The position numbers and the translations under genes are program-made. Positions 1-7,719 of a stretch of 50,863 nucleotides of DNA are shown here, piece by piece. The notes under the pieces were generated by a model that worked only from the letters and a program-made list of their open reading frames with translations, did no database searches and was not told where the DNA came from. Source of the DNA: a virus. Every line of letters begins with the position of its first letter. Position 1 is the first letter of the stretch. The stretch is from IMG/VR virus record IMGVR_UViG_3300048554_001104, positions 1-50,863 of that record; one strand, written 5' to 3'.

Positions 1-1
1 C

Positions 2-1264
2 AAAGAAGAGCATCTTTGTAAGTATGACGCATTAACAACAACTCAAAAATTAAAAAAGTTAACCGCCGAAAAAAATCTTCCAGAAAAATACCACAACAGG
101 GTATGGGAGCTAAAACAACAAAAAACTCTACAAGAAATAGATCAATATAAACCCGACTACAGAATAATAGATATTCTTAAAAAATTAAAATCACAAAACT
201 ACAAAATTGCATGCGCAACAAATTCAATAAGAGAGACTTCAAAATTAATGTTAATAAGAAAAGGTTTTTTTGATTACATAGATTTTCTATATTCTAATGA
301 AGATGTAAATAACCCAAAACCTAATGCCGAGATTTACATGAGATGCATGTTGAAGTGCGGAGTTAATCCAGATGAAACAGTAATAATTGAAGATTCTCAT
401 ATAGGCAGGAAAGGCGCAATAAGGAGCGGAGGTTATTTGTGCGCTGTTAAAAACTCTAAAGACTTGACATTTACCAAACTAAATCATACTATAGTTAGCG
501 CAGAACAGCGATCTAAAATTTCACCAAAATGGCAAGGAGATAAAATGAACGTACTAATACCAATGGCGGGAGCTGGCTCAAGATTTGAGCAGGCCGGATA
601 CACTTTTCCCAAACCTCTTATTGATGTTAATGGAAAACCTATGATTCAAAGAGTTGTTGAAAACTTAAATATAGATGCAAGGCATATATTCATTGTACAA
701 AAATCTCATTACGAAAAATATTCATTACAACACACTTTAAATTTAATATCCCCAAATTGCGAAATAGTACAAGTGGAGGGTATGACAGAAGGCGCTGCAT
801 GCACAACTCTACTAGCTAAAGAATTTATAGATAATGACGAACCACTTATTCTTGCAAATTCAGATCAATATGTAAAATGGGATAGCAATCAATTTATGTA
901 CTCATCTATGGCTGATGATATAGATGGATCTATACTAACATTTCATTCCACTCACCCAAAATGGAGTTATGCAAAATTAAATGAAGATGGATTTGTCACA
1001 GAGGTTGCAGAAAAGAAACCTATTAGCGAACACGCAACAGTAGGAATTTATTTTTTTAAAAAGGGTTCAGATTACATTAGATGCGCAGAAAGCATGATTA
1101 AGAAAAATATTAGAGTCAATAATGAATTTTATGTATGCCCCGTTTACAACGAAGCCTTACTTGAAGGTGCTAGAGTAAAAACATTTCATATTGATAAAAT
1201 GTGGGGATTAGGCACTCCAGAAGATTTAGATACATTTTTAAAACATGATATTAGTATCTCATAG
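2..1264 (+). CDS. HAD phosphatase-sugar nucleotidyltransferase fusion (5' end outside window)
   Basis: The frame is open from base 2, so the true start lies upstream. The first 180 or so residues look like a HAD phosphatase of the beta-phosphoglucomutase type: motif II is ATNS, the motif III Lys is in NPKPNAEIY, and motif IV is IIEDS. The DxD nucleophile motif must lie upstream. From about base 544 a second domain begins, with a nucleotidyltransferase signature (MAGAGSRF, then FPKPLIDVNGKP) and a metal-site-like ANSDQY. The family makes NDP-activated sugars or alcohols from the phosphate, so the fusion probably processes and activates a glycan precursor. An ATG at 544 preceded by GGAGATAAA could also give a free transferase. 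The 3' end overlaps the next gene by 20 nt. The substrate cannot be told from sequence. Confidence 0.8.
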   Translation, partial: KEEHLCKYDALTTTQKLKKLTAEKNLPEKYHNRVWELKQQKTLQEIDQYKPDYRIIDILKKLKSQNYKIACATNSIRETSKLMLIRKGFFDYIDFLYSNEDVNNPKPNAEIYMRCMLKCGVNPDETVIIEDSHIGRKGAIRSGGYLCAVKNSKDLTFTKLNHTIVSAEQRSKISPKWQGDKMNVLIPMAGAGSRFEQAGYTFPKPLIDVNGKPMIQRVVENLNIDARHIFIVQKSHYEKYSLQHTLNLISPNCEIVQVEGMTEGAACTTLLAKEFIDNDEPLILANSDQYVKWDSNQFMYSSMADDIDGSILTFHSTHPKWSYAKLNEDGFVTEVAEKKPISEHATVGIYFFKKGSDYIRCAESMIKKNIRVNNEFYVCPVYNEALLEGARVKTFHIDKMWGLGTPEDLDTFLKHDISIS

Positions 1265-1667
1265 AGGAAATATTTCTGGGCCAATCCCAGAAAGAGAGAA
1301 TCATCCGGACTATATAAAAGAAGCTCTTTCTAAAGGTTACGATGTAGAGGTAGATATATGGGGAGATAAAGAATTATGGCTTGGTCATGACAAGCCTCAA
1401 TATAAATGCTCTGTTAGTTTCCTTATTAATAATTATCAAAAATTATGGATTCATTGTAAAAACTTAATGGCTATAGATATATTATCTGAGTTTAAAGTTT
1501 TGAATTATTTTTGGCATCAAAACGACGACCACACACTAACTTCTAAAAATTTCATATGGACTTACCCCGGAAAACATGTCTGTAATAAAAGTATTTTAGT
1601 AGTAGATGACGCTAGAGAATATGCAGGTCCGATTTGTTTTGGTTTGTGTTCTGATTATTTAAAGTGA
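1245..1667 (+). CDS. Short glycerophosphodiester phosphodiesterase-like protein
   Basis: The 140-residue protein begins with SHRGN, followed by a Glu-Asn pair, then DVEVDIW and LGHD. This is the order of conserved elements in GDPD-type TIM-barrel phosphodiesterases: HRG, then ExD, then HD. It is roughly half the length of a typical GDPD, so part of the barrel is missing or highly reduced. The family cleaves glycerophosphodiesters. In a glycan cassette it could act on a phosphodiester-linked sugar or on glycerol-phosphate decorations, but that is inference. The ATG lies inside the end of the upstream gene (20 nt overlap), and the TGA stop overlaps the GTG start of the next gene, so the three genes are probably translated as one coupled unit. 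Confidence 0.5.
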   Translation: MILVSHRGNISGPIPERENHPDYIKEALSKGYDVEVDIWGDKELWLGHDKPQYKCSVSFLINNYQKLWIHCKNLMAIDILSEFKVLNYFWHQNDDHTLTSKNFIWTYPGKHVCNKSILVVDDAREYAGPICFGLCSDYLK

Positions 1668-2545
1668 AATTATCTGATGACCATTTTTTAAATTACTTAA
1701 GCCATAACGAACATTTATCGTTAGAGCAAAGAATACGTTATAAATTTTTAAAAAACTACCTTCGGTCAATGGAGGAGTTTACAGACACCTTTTCTATTAT
1801 AATACAAGGGCCTTTAAATGAACGATCAATTAATACTATTCCAGAATATTTAAACTATGGCGAAGTCATAGTTAGCTGCTGGGAAACGGATGATTTTTCC
1901 AAACTTGAAAAATACAAAGATAAAATAAAACTAGTAATAAATAAATATTCCAATATAAATATAAAAAAAAGAAAAACAGGTAGTCAGGCTCCTTGGATTT
2001 ATCAAAATTATACTACATTAAATGGAATAAAAGCTGCGTCTAAATACTTTTGTATTAAAGTTCGCTCGGACGAAAGCTATCCAGTCTTAGATCCATTTTT
2101 AAATAAGCTAAGAGATAATAGAGATACTAAAAATAGCGAAACAGGCTTATATAATCACTACAAAATAGTTACATCTAATATTTATTTTAGATATGATTGG
2201 CAAAATAAATTTCATCCATCAGACCATATTATAGGAGGAACAAAATCCAGGATGCTTGAATCTTTCAAACTTTCCACAGCGTATTGCCAACAAGAATTAA
2301 CTAGATTCCCTGAGCAACTTATTTGCAAAGCGATTATTAATAGTTATTGGGATCCTTATCTAAAAAAACAAGAATCAGCAACGGATAATGAATCTATAGA
2401 GTTAATGAAAAAACACTTCGATATAGTTAGAATAAAAAATTTACCTAAACATATATGGACCTCTAGTTATAGGAAATATGATGAGTTATACAGCGAAGAA
2501 GATTGGTGTCATGATATAAATTCTATAGACATAAATACTAGGTGA
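1664..2545 (+). CDS. WavE-like LPS/glycan synthesis glycosyltransferase
   Basis: The 293-residue protein has the layout of the WavE lipopolysaccharide-synthesis family: an early hydrophobic strand ending in IIQGPL (about residue 50), a WETDD segment, and a central VRSDE, which fits a DxD-like nucleotide-sugar site. It then continues with Trp- and Tyr-rich helices. Such proteins transfer sugars to LPS core or capsule in bacteria. In a phage they may alter host surface glycan, virion proteins or DNA. The start is a GTG overlapping the stop of the previous gene (GTGA), the only in-frame choice that keeps the whole domain. It ends the first glycan block, 45 nt before the next gene, which has its own promoter. 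Confidence 0.6.
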   Translation: MKLSDDHFLNYLSHNEHLSLEQRIRYKFLKNYLRSMEEFTDTFSIIIQGPLNERSINTIPEYLNYGEVIVSCWETDDFSKLEKYKDKIKLVINKYSNINIKKRKTGSQAPWIYQNYTTLNGIKAASKYFCIKVRSDESYPVLDPFLNKLRDNRDTKNSETGLYNHYKIVTSNIYFRYDWQNKFHPSDHIIGGTKSRMLESFKLSTAYCQQELTRFPEQLICKAIINSYWDPYLKKQESATDNESIELMKKHFDIVRIKNLPKHIWTSSYRKYDELYSEEDWCHDINSIDINTR

Positions 2546-2554
2546 AATAAATAC

Positions 2555-2582
2555 TAGACAAAAATAAATCATGATATATAAT
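2555..2582 (+). promoter_or_regulatory. Sigma70-type promoter, near-leaderless
   Basis: The -35 box is TAGACA (2555-2560), the spacer 16 nt, and the -10 box a perfect TATAAT (2577-2582). The -10 ends 8 nt before the ATG at 2591, so transcription should begin within two bases of the start codon. It lies in the only sizeable gap of this region. Confidence 0.6.
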
Positions 2583-2590
2583 CTTTTATC

Positions 2591-3160
2591 ATGAGCATTT
2601 CACTTTATAAACCAAACAGTAAAAACACAGGATGCGCCTTTAATTTCAAAATTGGCGTAAACAAAGTAAAAGAGCCGGTAATTTACGCTAGCGCAATTCA
2701 ACAATATAGCTGGGACGATAGAAAAAAAACCGGCAACTTCTCTGGAAACGGTAGTGATCCAGATAAAAGAATTAACCTTAAATTTACAGAATTTGAAATC
2801 GGCGGAATAATTAGTTCTTTTAAGAATAGAAATGAGTTTTCTACATTTCACGCGTTTGAAGAAAACAAAACATCAATTAAATGTACTCCCTGGGATAAAA
2901 AAACTAAAGTCAAACAAGGAGATAAAGAGGAGTGGATAGTAATCCCGGCATTTGGAATTAATGTTACCAGAAACGGGAATCAGACTTTCAGGATACCATT
3001 AGAGCCTGGAGAAGTGGAAAACCTTCTTGAATTTTTCTCTTTTTACCTTTCTGAACTATATAAACACAGAAGAAGAGAAGAGATTAAAAGACTAAAAGAA
3101 TCCAAGGGCGGAGGTAATCAAAATCAATCATCAGAAGATAGCGAACAAGCGCCTTTTTAA
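2591..3160 (+). CDS. Probable ssDNA-binding protein (PC4/YdbC-like)
   Basis: The 189-residue protein has an N-terminal beta-rich part and a segment reading INLKFTEFEIGGI followed by basic and aromatic residues. This recalls PC4/YdbC/Whirly-type ssDNA-binding folds. A charged helix (about residues 150-168) leads into a flexible Gly/Asn/Gln/Ser tail ending in acidic residues and a final Phe (SEDSEQAPF). A disordered acidic tail with a terminal Phe is typical of bacterial and phage SSBs, where it docks partner proteins. Its own promoter lies directly upstream, with almost no leader. The fold call is by pattern only. An SSB role fits the nearby recombination gene but is not proven. Confidence 0.45.
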   Translation: MSISLYKPNSKNTGCAFNFKIGVNKVKEPVIYASAIQQYSWDDRKKTGNFSGNGSDPDKRINLKFTEFEIGGIISSFKNRNEFSTFHAFEENKTSIKCTPWDKKTKVKQGDKEEWIVIPAFGINVTRNGNQTFRIPLEPGEVENLLEFFSFYLSELYKHRRREEIKRLKESKGGGNQNQSSEDSEQAPF

Positions 3161-5067
3161 TGAAGAGGAAAAAGGTATTAATTCACAGTAATCACTGTAA
3201 AGCTTATACAGGCTTTGGAAAAAATACTAAAAATATATTACTACATTTACATAAAACAGGTAAGTATGATTTAGTTGAATTCTCTAATGGAATGAGATGG
3301 GGAGATCCTTCTTTAAAACTATTACCATGGAAAACCGAAGGTTCTCTACCGAGTGACACAGTCACTTTACAGAAAATGAATCAAGATCAAGCTCTAGCTA
3401 GAAATGCTGGTTATGGAGGTCAAACTATTGATAAAATCATAGAAAGGGAAAAGCCTGATGCTTACATAGGTATTGAAGACATATGGGCTTTCTCTGGATA
3501 TACCGATAAAAAATGGTGGAATAATATAAACTGTATGATATGGACTACTTTAGACAGTTTACCCATATTACCCGAAGCGGTCAAGAATGCTAACAAAATA
3601 AAAAACTATTACACCTGGTCATCTTTTGCATCTAAAGAATTAAATAGATTAGGACACAAACACGTAGACACATTACATGGAGCTATAGACACCACTAATT
3701 TTTTCAAATTTAAAAGCGATGAAAAAATTAAATTAAGATCAAGACTTAAAATAGATAAAGATGATTTCATTATTGGATTTGTTTTCAGAAATCAGTTAAG
3801 GAAAAGCGTTCCAAACTTATTAGAGGGTTACAAAATATTTTGCGAAAAAAATCCAGAATGTTCGGCTAAATTATTATTACATACTCATTGGAAGGAAGGT
3901 TGGGATATACCTAGATTGATAAACGAAAAGGGTATAAACCCTAAAAACGTTTTAACAACATATGTTTGTGCGCATTGTAAAAATTTTGAAATCAAACCTT
4001 ACGAAGAAGAAAAGAAAGATTGCGGTTTATGTGGTGCAGAGAAAACCCAAGTAACCCCAAACACTAGGCTAGGAGTTACTGAAGAACAGCTCAATGAGAT
4101 TTACAACCTGATGAATGTTTATTGCCATCCTTTTACCAGCGGAGGTCAAGAAATACCCATACAGGAGGCGAAACTTGTAGAACTTGTAACTTTAGTAACT
4201 AATTATAGTTGCGGTGAAGATTGCTGCACAGAGGATAGTGCTGGACTACCTCTCAGTTGGTCAGAATATAGAGAGCCAGGCACTCAGTTTATCAAGGCTA
4301 GTACAAATCCAGAAAGTATCGCAAGTCAGTTAAAAAAAGTTTACAGCATGAAAGACTCTAAACTCAAACTCCTAGGTAAACAAGCTCGCGACTTTGTGAT
4401 AAAAAACTATGGTATAGAGGCTATAGGTAAAAAATTAGAATCTATCATAGATAACATGCCTGAAGTAAATTGGGATTATGATTTTAAACCTATTGAAAAA
4501 AACCCAAACTATATTCCACCTGAAATAAAAAACGACGACGATTTTATAAAAGATATATATAAAAATATATTACAATTAGACGTAAACGAATCAGATGAAG
4601 GATTTAAACACTGGAAGAATAGACTATCCACCGATATGGATAGACATGGAGTATTGAAACATTTTCAACAAGTAGCTAAAAAAGAAAATAAAAAGCAGGA
4701 AAAAATAGATTTTACTGATATTTTAGATAAAGAAGACGAAGGGAATAGAATTTTATTTTCAATGCCTCAAAGTATAGGTGATATCTACATGTCTACATCT
4801 TTATTAAAAAATATAAAAGAACTATACCCAAACTATAATATTTATTATGCAACAAAGCCTGAATACTTTGAAATATTAGAGGGAAACCCTTATATTCATA
4901 AAGTAATTCCTTACAGTAAATCTTTAGATAGCTTACCAGCTATGGAAGGACAAGGCAACCATAAAGGTTTTTTTGAGATAGCTTTTCTTCCTTTTATCGG
5001 AACTCAAAAAATGTTAAATTACATTCACAATGGAAAAGATAAAATACAATTCGAATTATGCACTTAA
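3160..5067 (+). CDS. GT4 glycosyltransferase-DUF4214-GT9 N-terminal fusion
   Basis: The 635-residue protein has three parts. Residues 1 to about 430 resemble a GT4 (glycosyltransferase group 1) enzyme, with GGQEIPIQEAK matching the Glu-x7-Glu donor site. Inside it is an inserted zinc-knuckle-like pair, C270-x2-C273 and C288-x2-C291. Residues about 451-507 match DUF4214 (DDDFIKDIYKNIL, then HWKNRL). From about residue 525 the ILFSMPQSIGD segment starts a GT9 (heptosyltransferase-like) N-terminal Rossmann domain. The protein stops in the middle of that domain, and the next gene carries the rest. The ATG directly follows the previous stop (TAATG). It probably builds a short glycan on an unknown acceptor. 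Confidence 0.7.
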   Translation: MKRKKVLIHSNHCKAYTGFGKNTKNILLHLHKTGKYDLVEFSNGMRWGDPSLKLLPWKTEGSLPSDTVTLQKMNQDQALARNAGYGGQTIDKIIEREKPDAYIGIEDIWAFSGYTDKKWWNNINCMIWTTLDSLPILPEAVKNANKIKNYYTWSSFASKELNRLGHKHVDTLHGAIDTTNFFKFKSDEKIKLRSRLKIDKDDFIIGFVFRNQLRKSVPNLLEGYKIFCEKNPECSAKLLLHTHWKEGWDIPRLINEKGINPKNVLTTYVCAHCKNFEIKPYEEEKKDCGLCGAEKTQVTPNTRLGVTEEQLNEIYNLMNVYCHPFTSGGQEIPIQEAKLVELVTLVTNYSCGEDCCTEDSAGLPLSWSEYREPGTQFIKASTNPESIASQLKKVYSMKDSKLKLLGKQARDFVIKNYGIEAIGKKLESIIDNMPEVNWDYDFKPIEKNPNYIPPEIKNDDDFIKDIYKNILQLDVNESDEGFKHWKNRLSTDMDRHGVLKHFQQVAKKENKKQEKIDFTDILDKEDEGNRILFSMPQSIGDIYMSTSLLKNIKELYPNYNIYYATKPEYFEILEGNPYIHKVIPYSKSLDSLPAMEGQGNHKGFFEIAFLPFIGTQKMLNYIHNGKDKIQFELCT

Positions 5068-6212
5068 TAGAACAATATGCACTTTCATGTGGGGTTAAAA
5101 TAGATAAACCCTTTATCGAGACTTCTTTTTTTCCTTCTCCATTTAATAAATATATTACAATTCATGCTAGTAGCGGAATGGATTCGAAAAATTACGACTA
5201 CTATAATGATGTGATAGAAATGATATTGCCCTTTTTAAAAAAAGAAGATATACATTTGGTGCAGATAGGCGGAAAAGACGACATAAAATTGAATCACTGC
5301 GAGCATTTAAATGGAGCGACAACAATAAGACAAACAGCTTACATAATAGAAAAAAGCTTATTACATTTTGGCAACGATTCATTTTCTACTCACGTAGCGT
5401 CTGGTTTTAATAAAAAAATAGTTTCGCTATACAGCATATTATATAAAGAATGTTGTGGGCCTTATTGGGGAGATAAGAAAAATCATATACTACTAGAGTC
5501 TCACAGAAAAGGTTTAAAACCTTCTTTTTCTAATAAAGAATTACCTAAAATGGTAAACTTAATAAAACCAGAAGATATTGCCAGAGGAGTATTGGATTTA
5601 TTAGATATACCTCATAATTTAAATAATATAGAAACAATTCATATAGGCTCAGAATACCATCTCCCATCTTTATCTGTTATCCCAAACCACGTCATGCCGG
5701 CAACATTCGCACAAGGTCAACCAATAAACATTTGGGGGCACGAATTTTTTGACGAATCAAATATAGTAGAATGGGCATATAATAGAAAATGTAATATTTT
5801 TCTTAATCAACCAATGTCGGTAAAATATTTAGATGTTATCAGACATAATATAAATCAAATTAATTATTTCGTAAATAAAGACACGGACCCAAAATACTTT
5901 AAAACACTAGAGCGAGGTGGAGTTAAATTTAAACTATTATGCGAAAATGAAAACGATTTAAATGAACTAAGATTACATTTTTTCGATTGGGAAATACATG
6001 CCCACAAAAAAACAACAAAAAAAGATCTTGACAATATAGATAAAGTCTGCGATAATACTCGTTATAAAAGTCAAATTAAAGTAATATCAAACGCAAAAAT
6101 ATATAATAGTAAAGCTGCATGGAAAGAAAATGAACAAAACAGCGACACAATTATCGACACACCAGAATTCTGGGAACAAATTAAATCATTTAAACTTTAC
6201 AACGAAAAATAA
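5058..6212 (+). CDS. GT9-type glycosyltransferase C-terminal half plus unknown domain
   Basis: Residues 1 to about 180 look like the donor-binding half of a GT9 enzyme: YITIHASSG, then VQIGG, a segment with TIRQTAYIIE, then FGNDSFSTHVASG, which matches the dsG-x-x-H-x-A signature of heptosyltransferases. The N-terminal half of that domain is the end of the previous gene, and the genes overlap by 10 nt in different frames. Either two polypeptides assemble into one enzyme or a -1 frameshift joins them. No classic slippery heptamer is visible. The last 190 residues, rich in Asn, Lys and aromatics, are not recognised. It ends two bases before the recombination gene. Confidence 0.6.
   Translation: MHLIEQYALSCGVKIDKPFIETSFFPSPFNKYITIHASSGMDSKNYDYYNDVIEMILPFLKKEDIHLVQIGGKDDIKLNHCEHLNGATTIRQTAYIIEKSLLHFGNDSFSTHVASGFNKKIVSLYSILYKECCGPYWGDKKNHILLESHRKGLKPSFSNKELPKMVNLIKPEDIARGVLDLLDIPHNLNNIETIHIGSEYHLPSLSVIPNHVMPATFAQGQPINIWGHEFFDESNIVEWAYNRKCNIFLNQPMSVKYLDVIRHNINQINYFVNKDTDPKYFKTLERGGVKFKLLCENENDLNELRLHFFDWEIHAHKKTTKKDLDNIDKVCDNTRYKSQIKVISNAKIYNSKAAWKENEQNSDTIIDTPEFWEQIKSFKLYNEK
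6028..6056 (+). promoter_or_regulatory. Candidate internal sigma70-type promoter
   Basis: A perfect TTGACA (6028-6033), a 17-nt spacer and GATAAT (6051-6056) lie inside the end of the preceding gene. It could drive the recombination gene at 6214 with a leader of about 150 nt. Unlike the other promoters of this class it is not next to a start codon, so chance is possible. Confidence 0.35.
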
Positions 6213-6213
6213 T

Positions 6214-7035
6214 ATGTCAACAAAAACAACCGCAGATAATTCAGTTACATACGAATCTCAAGCAACCATAAAATCTTCCAAAAAATCTATCCCCGAAAAA
6301 TATAAAAATGGCCCAGGTCGTTTTTGTAGAAATGAATTCGGACTACTAAATGAAGTAGATTATGAATTTGATGAAGATGGTTCGGTAAACTGGAGGTCCA
6401 TGATTAAAGATGAACATTTATTTCCTAATAAGTCATGGTTTGATTTACGTAAAAAAGATGTACCGCGAACAATTGATGGGCTAAAAGATCATCAGCTACT
6501 CATTAAGCTTTCAGGAATTAAAGAGCTCGCTAAGCTAAGAGGCTTCTCAGATGTATCTTATGAAGTCGTGAAATGTCAAGCAGACCACGTTGCAGTTATT
6601 TGTAGGGTTACATTTTTACCTAATTATGAAACTGGAGGCAAAGCAGTCACTTTTCAAGACATGGCAAATGCAACGTTAAATAATACAAGTAGTTTTGCAA
6701 CTAAATTTTTAGAGACCATTGCATGTAATCGTGCGTTTGTTCGTTGTGTTAGAAATTTTCTCAATGTCCATATTGTAGGCGATGATGAGATAGATAAATC
6801 ATCCAACAATAATAATGCTCAAGTTAATATATCAGCCACATTAACTCCTTATTCAATGATCGAAAACTTAGCTAAGGATAAATTAAATTGCGGAAATTTC
6901 GAAGAGTTTAAAGTAGTACTTCGTGATTGGTGGGCTTCAGGAAAATATAAAAATGATGAAGTCAAAAACTGGAATGATTATTCAGATATTCCTGCAACGC
7001 AAGCAAGAATACTAATGAAAGTCATGAATGAATAA
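6214..7035 (+). CDS. Putative ssDNA-annealing recombination protein (Rad52/Erf-like)
   Basis: The 273-residue protein has a central domain with a helix reading IKELAKLRGF, two beta-strands (SYEVVKCQ and VAVICRVTF), a Thr/Asn-rich loop and a long helix with ETIACNRAFVRCVRNFL. The order beta-beta-loop-helix with conserved NRA and R-x-x-RN positions resembles ssDNA-annealing proteins of the Rad52/Erf superfamily. A low-complexity Asn linker (about residues 195-200) leads to a small C-terminal domain. The ATG at 6214 is chosen because it follows the previous stop at once. The frame is open further upstream to 6130, but only inside the preceding gene. Together with the SSB-like protein at 2591 it suggests a phage recombination module. 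The family call needs a profile search. Confidence 0.4.
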   Translation: MSTKTTADNSVTYESQATIKSSKKSIPEKYKNGPGRFCRNEFGLLNEVDYEFDEDGSVNWRSMIKDEHLFPNKSWFDLRKKDVPRTIDGLKDHQLLIKLSGIKELAKLRGFSDVSYEVVKCQADHVAVICRVTFLPNYETGGKAVTFQDMANATLNNTSSFATKFLETIACNRAFVRCVRNFLNVHIVGDDEIDKSSNNNNAQVNISATLTPYSMIENLAKDKLNCGNFEEFKVVLRDWWASGKYKNDEVKNWNDYSDIPATQARILMKVMNE

Positions 7036-7047
7036 AATTTAAAAATC

Positions 7048-7103
7048 AAACGCAGTTCACCGTATCATTAAGTTTATTCTTAATTCAGCCTATCATTGCG
7101 TTT
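7048..7103. terminator. Inverted repeats between convergent operons, possible weak two-way terminator
   Basis: Between the plus operon (ends 7035) and the minus operon (ends 7102), AAACGCA (7048-7054) pairs with TGCGTTT (7097-7103). Inside is a small hairpin, ATTAAG (7067-7072) with CTTAAT (7079-7084). T- and A-rich runs flank it. The stem is AT-rich and the outer loop long, so termination strength is doubtful. Confidence 0.35.
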
Positions 7104-7719
7104 AATTTTCTAGTTTAGATATTCTTTCCTCTAAAGATTCTATTATTTTTTGTTGTTCTTTTATTGCTCCTACCAATAACGAAGTTACTCGATCGTATTT
7201 TACTGCTTTAAATCCATTTTCTCTAGTAGTTACTATTTCAGGAGCTACCTCTTCAACCTGTTGAGCGATAAGTCCTATATCGTGACCAGAATAAACTTCT
7301 TGATTATCGTTCCAATTAAATTCTACAGCATCCAAAGATAATACTTTATTTAAAGGATTTTCTATTAATGTGATATCATCTTTTAGTCTTTCGTCGGAAG
7401 AAGTAAATGCAACAACATCGCCATTTACATGTAAGCCATTAAAACAACCAACATAAAAAGCGTCAGTTAAATCGGCAGTAGTAAAACTTCCTATAATATG
7501 AGTATTAACTTTATCTTCAATTTTATTTCCATATCCTTGTATAATAGAACACCCTCTTGAATTTTTAATAATATTATTTTGTCCGGCTAATATTGCATTA
7601 ATTCCGTCATACCCACCTCCAAACAAGCTAGAATCTGACGGAGGCAAAGGGTTATTACTTAAATTTTTCTCAGGACTTCTTAAATCAGGATTGTCAGTGG
7701 TTATATCAGGAATACTCAT
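7102..7719 (-). CDS. Small tail fibre protein with S74 intramolecular chaperone
   Basis: The 205-residue protein has a short Asn/Gly-rich stretch (GGGYDG, AGQNNII, GYGNKI) like YadA-head beta-roll repeats, then a C-terminal chaperone-of-endosialidase (peptidase S74) domain. The self-cleavage region is SSDERLKDDI, where the family cuts before a Ser; later come GLIAQQVEEV and AVKYDRV, and a terminal coiled coil. The family trimerises the fibre, then cuts itself off. Its start overlaps the stop of the 2530-residue fibre by 4 nt (ATGA). That fibre has the same Gly/Asn repeats but no S74 domain, so this may be its separately encoded tip and chaperone. It is the last gene of the tail operon. Confidence 0.8.
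   Translation of the reverse strand: MSIPDITTDNPDLRSPEKNLSNNPLPPSDSSLFGGGYDGINAILAGQNNIIKNSRGCSIIQGYGNKIEDKVNTHIIGSFTTADLTDAFYVGCFNGLHVNGDVVAFTSSDERLKDDITLIENPLNKVLSLDAVEFNWNDNQEVYSGHDIGLIAQQVEEVAPEIVTTRENGFKAVKYDRVTSLLVGAIKEQQKIIESLEERISKLEN

Noticed and set aside
464-492. TTGACA inside the HAD-nucleotidyltransferase gene
   Set aside because: The sequence 17 nt downstream (TACTAT) matches only 4 of 6 positions of the -10 consensus, and no gene starts close by.
6130-6213. Longer start for the recombination gene
   Set aside because: The extra 28 residues lie wholly within the preceding gene, are low-complexity Asn/Thr, and the ATG at 6214 is directly after that gene's stop.
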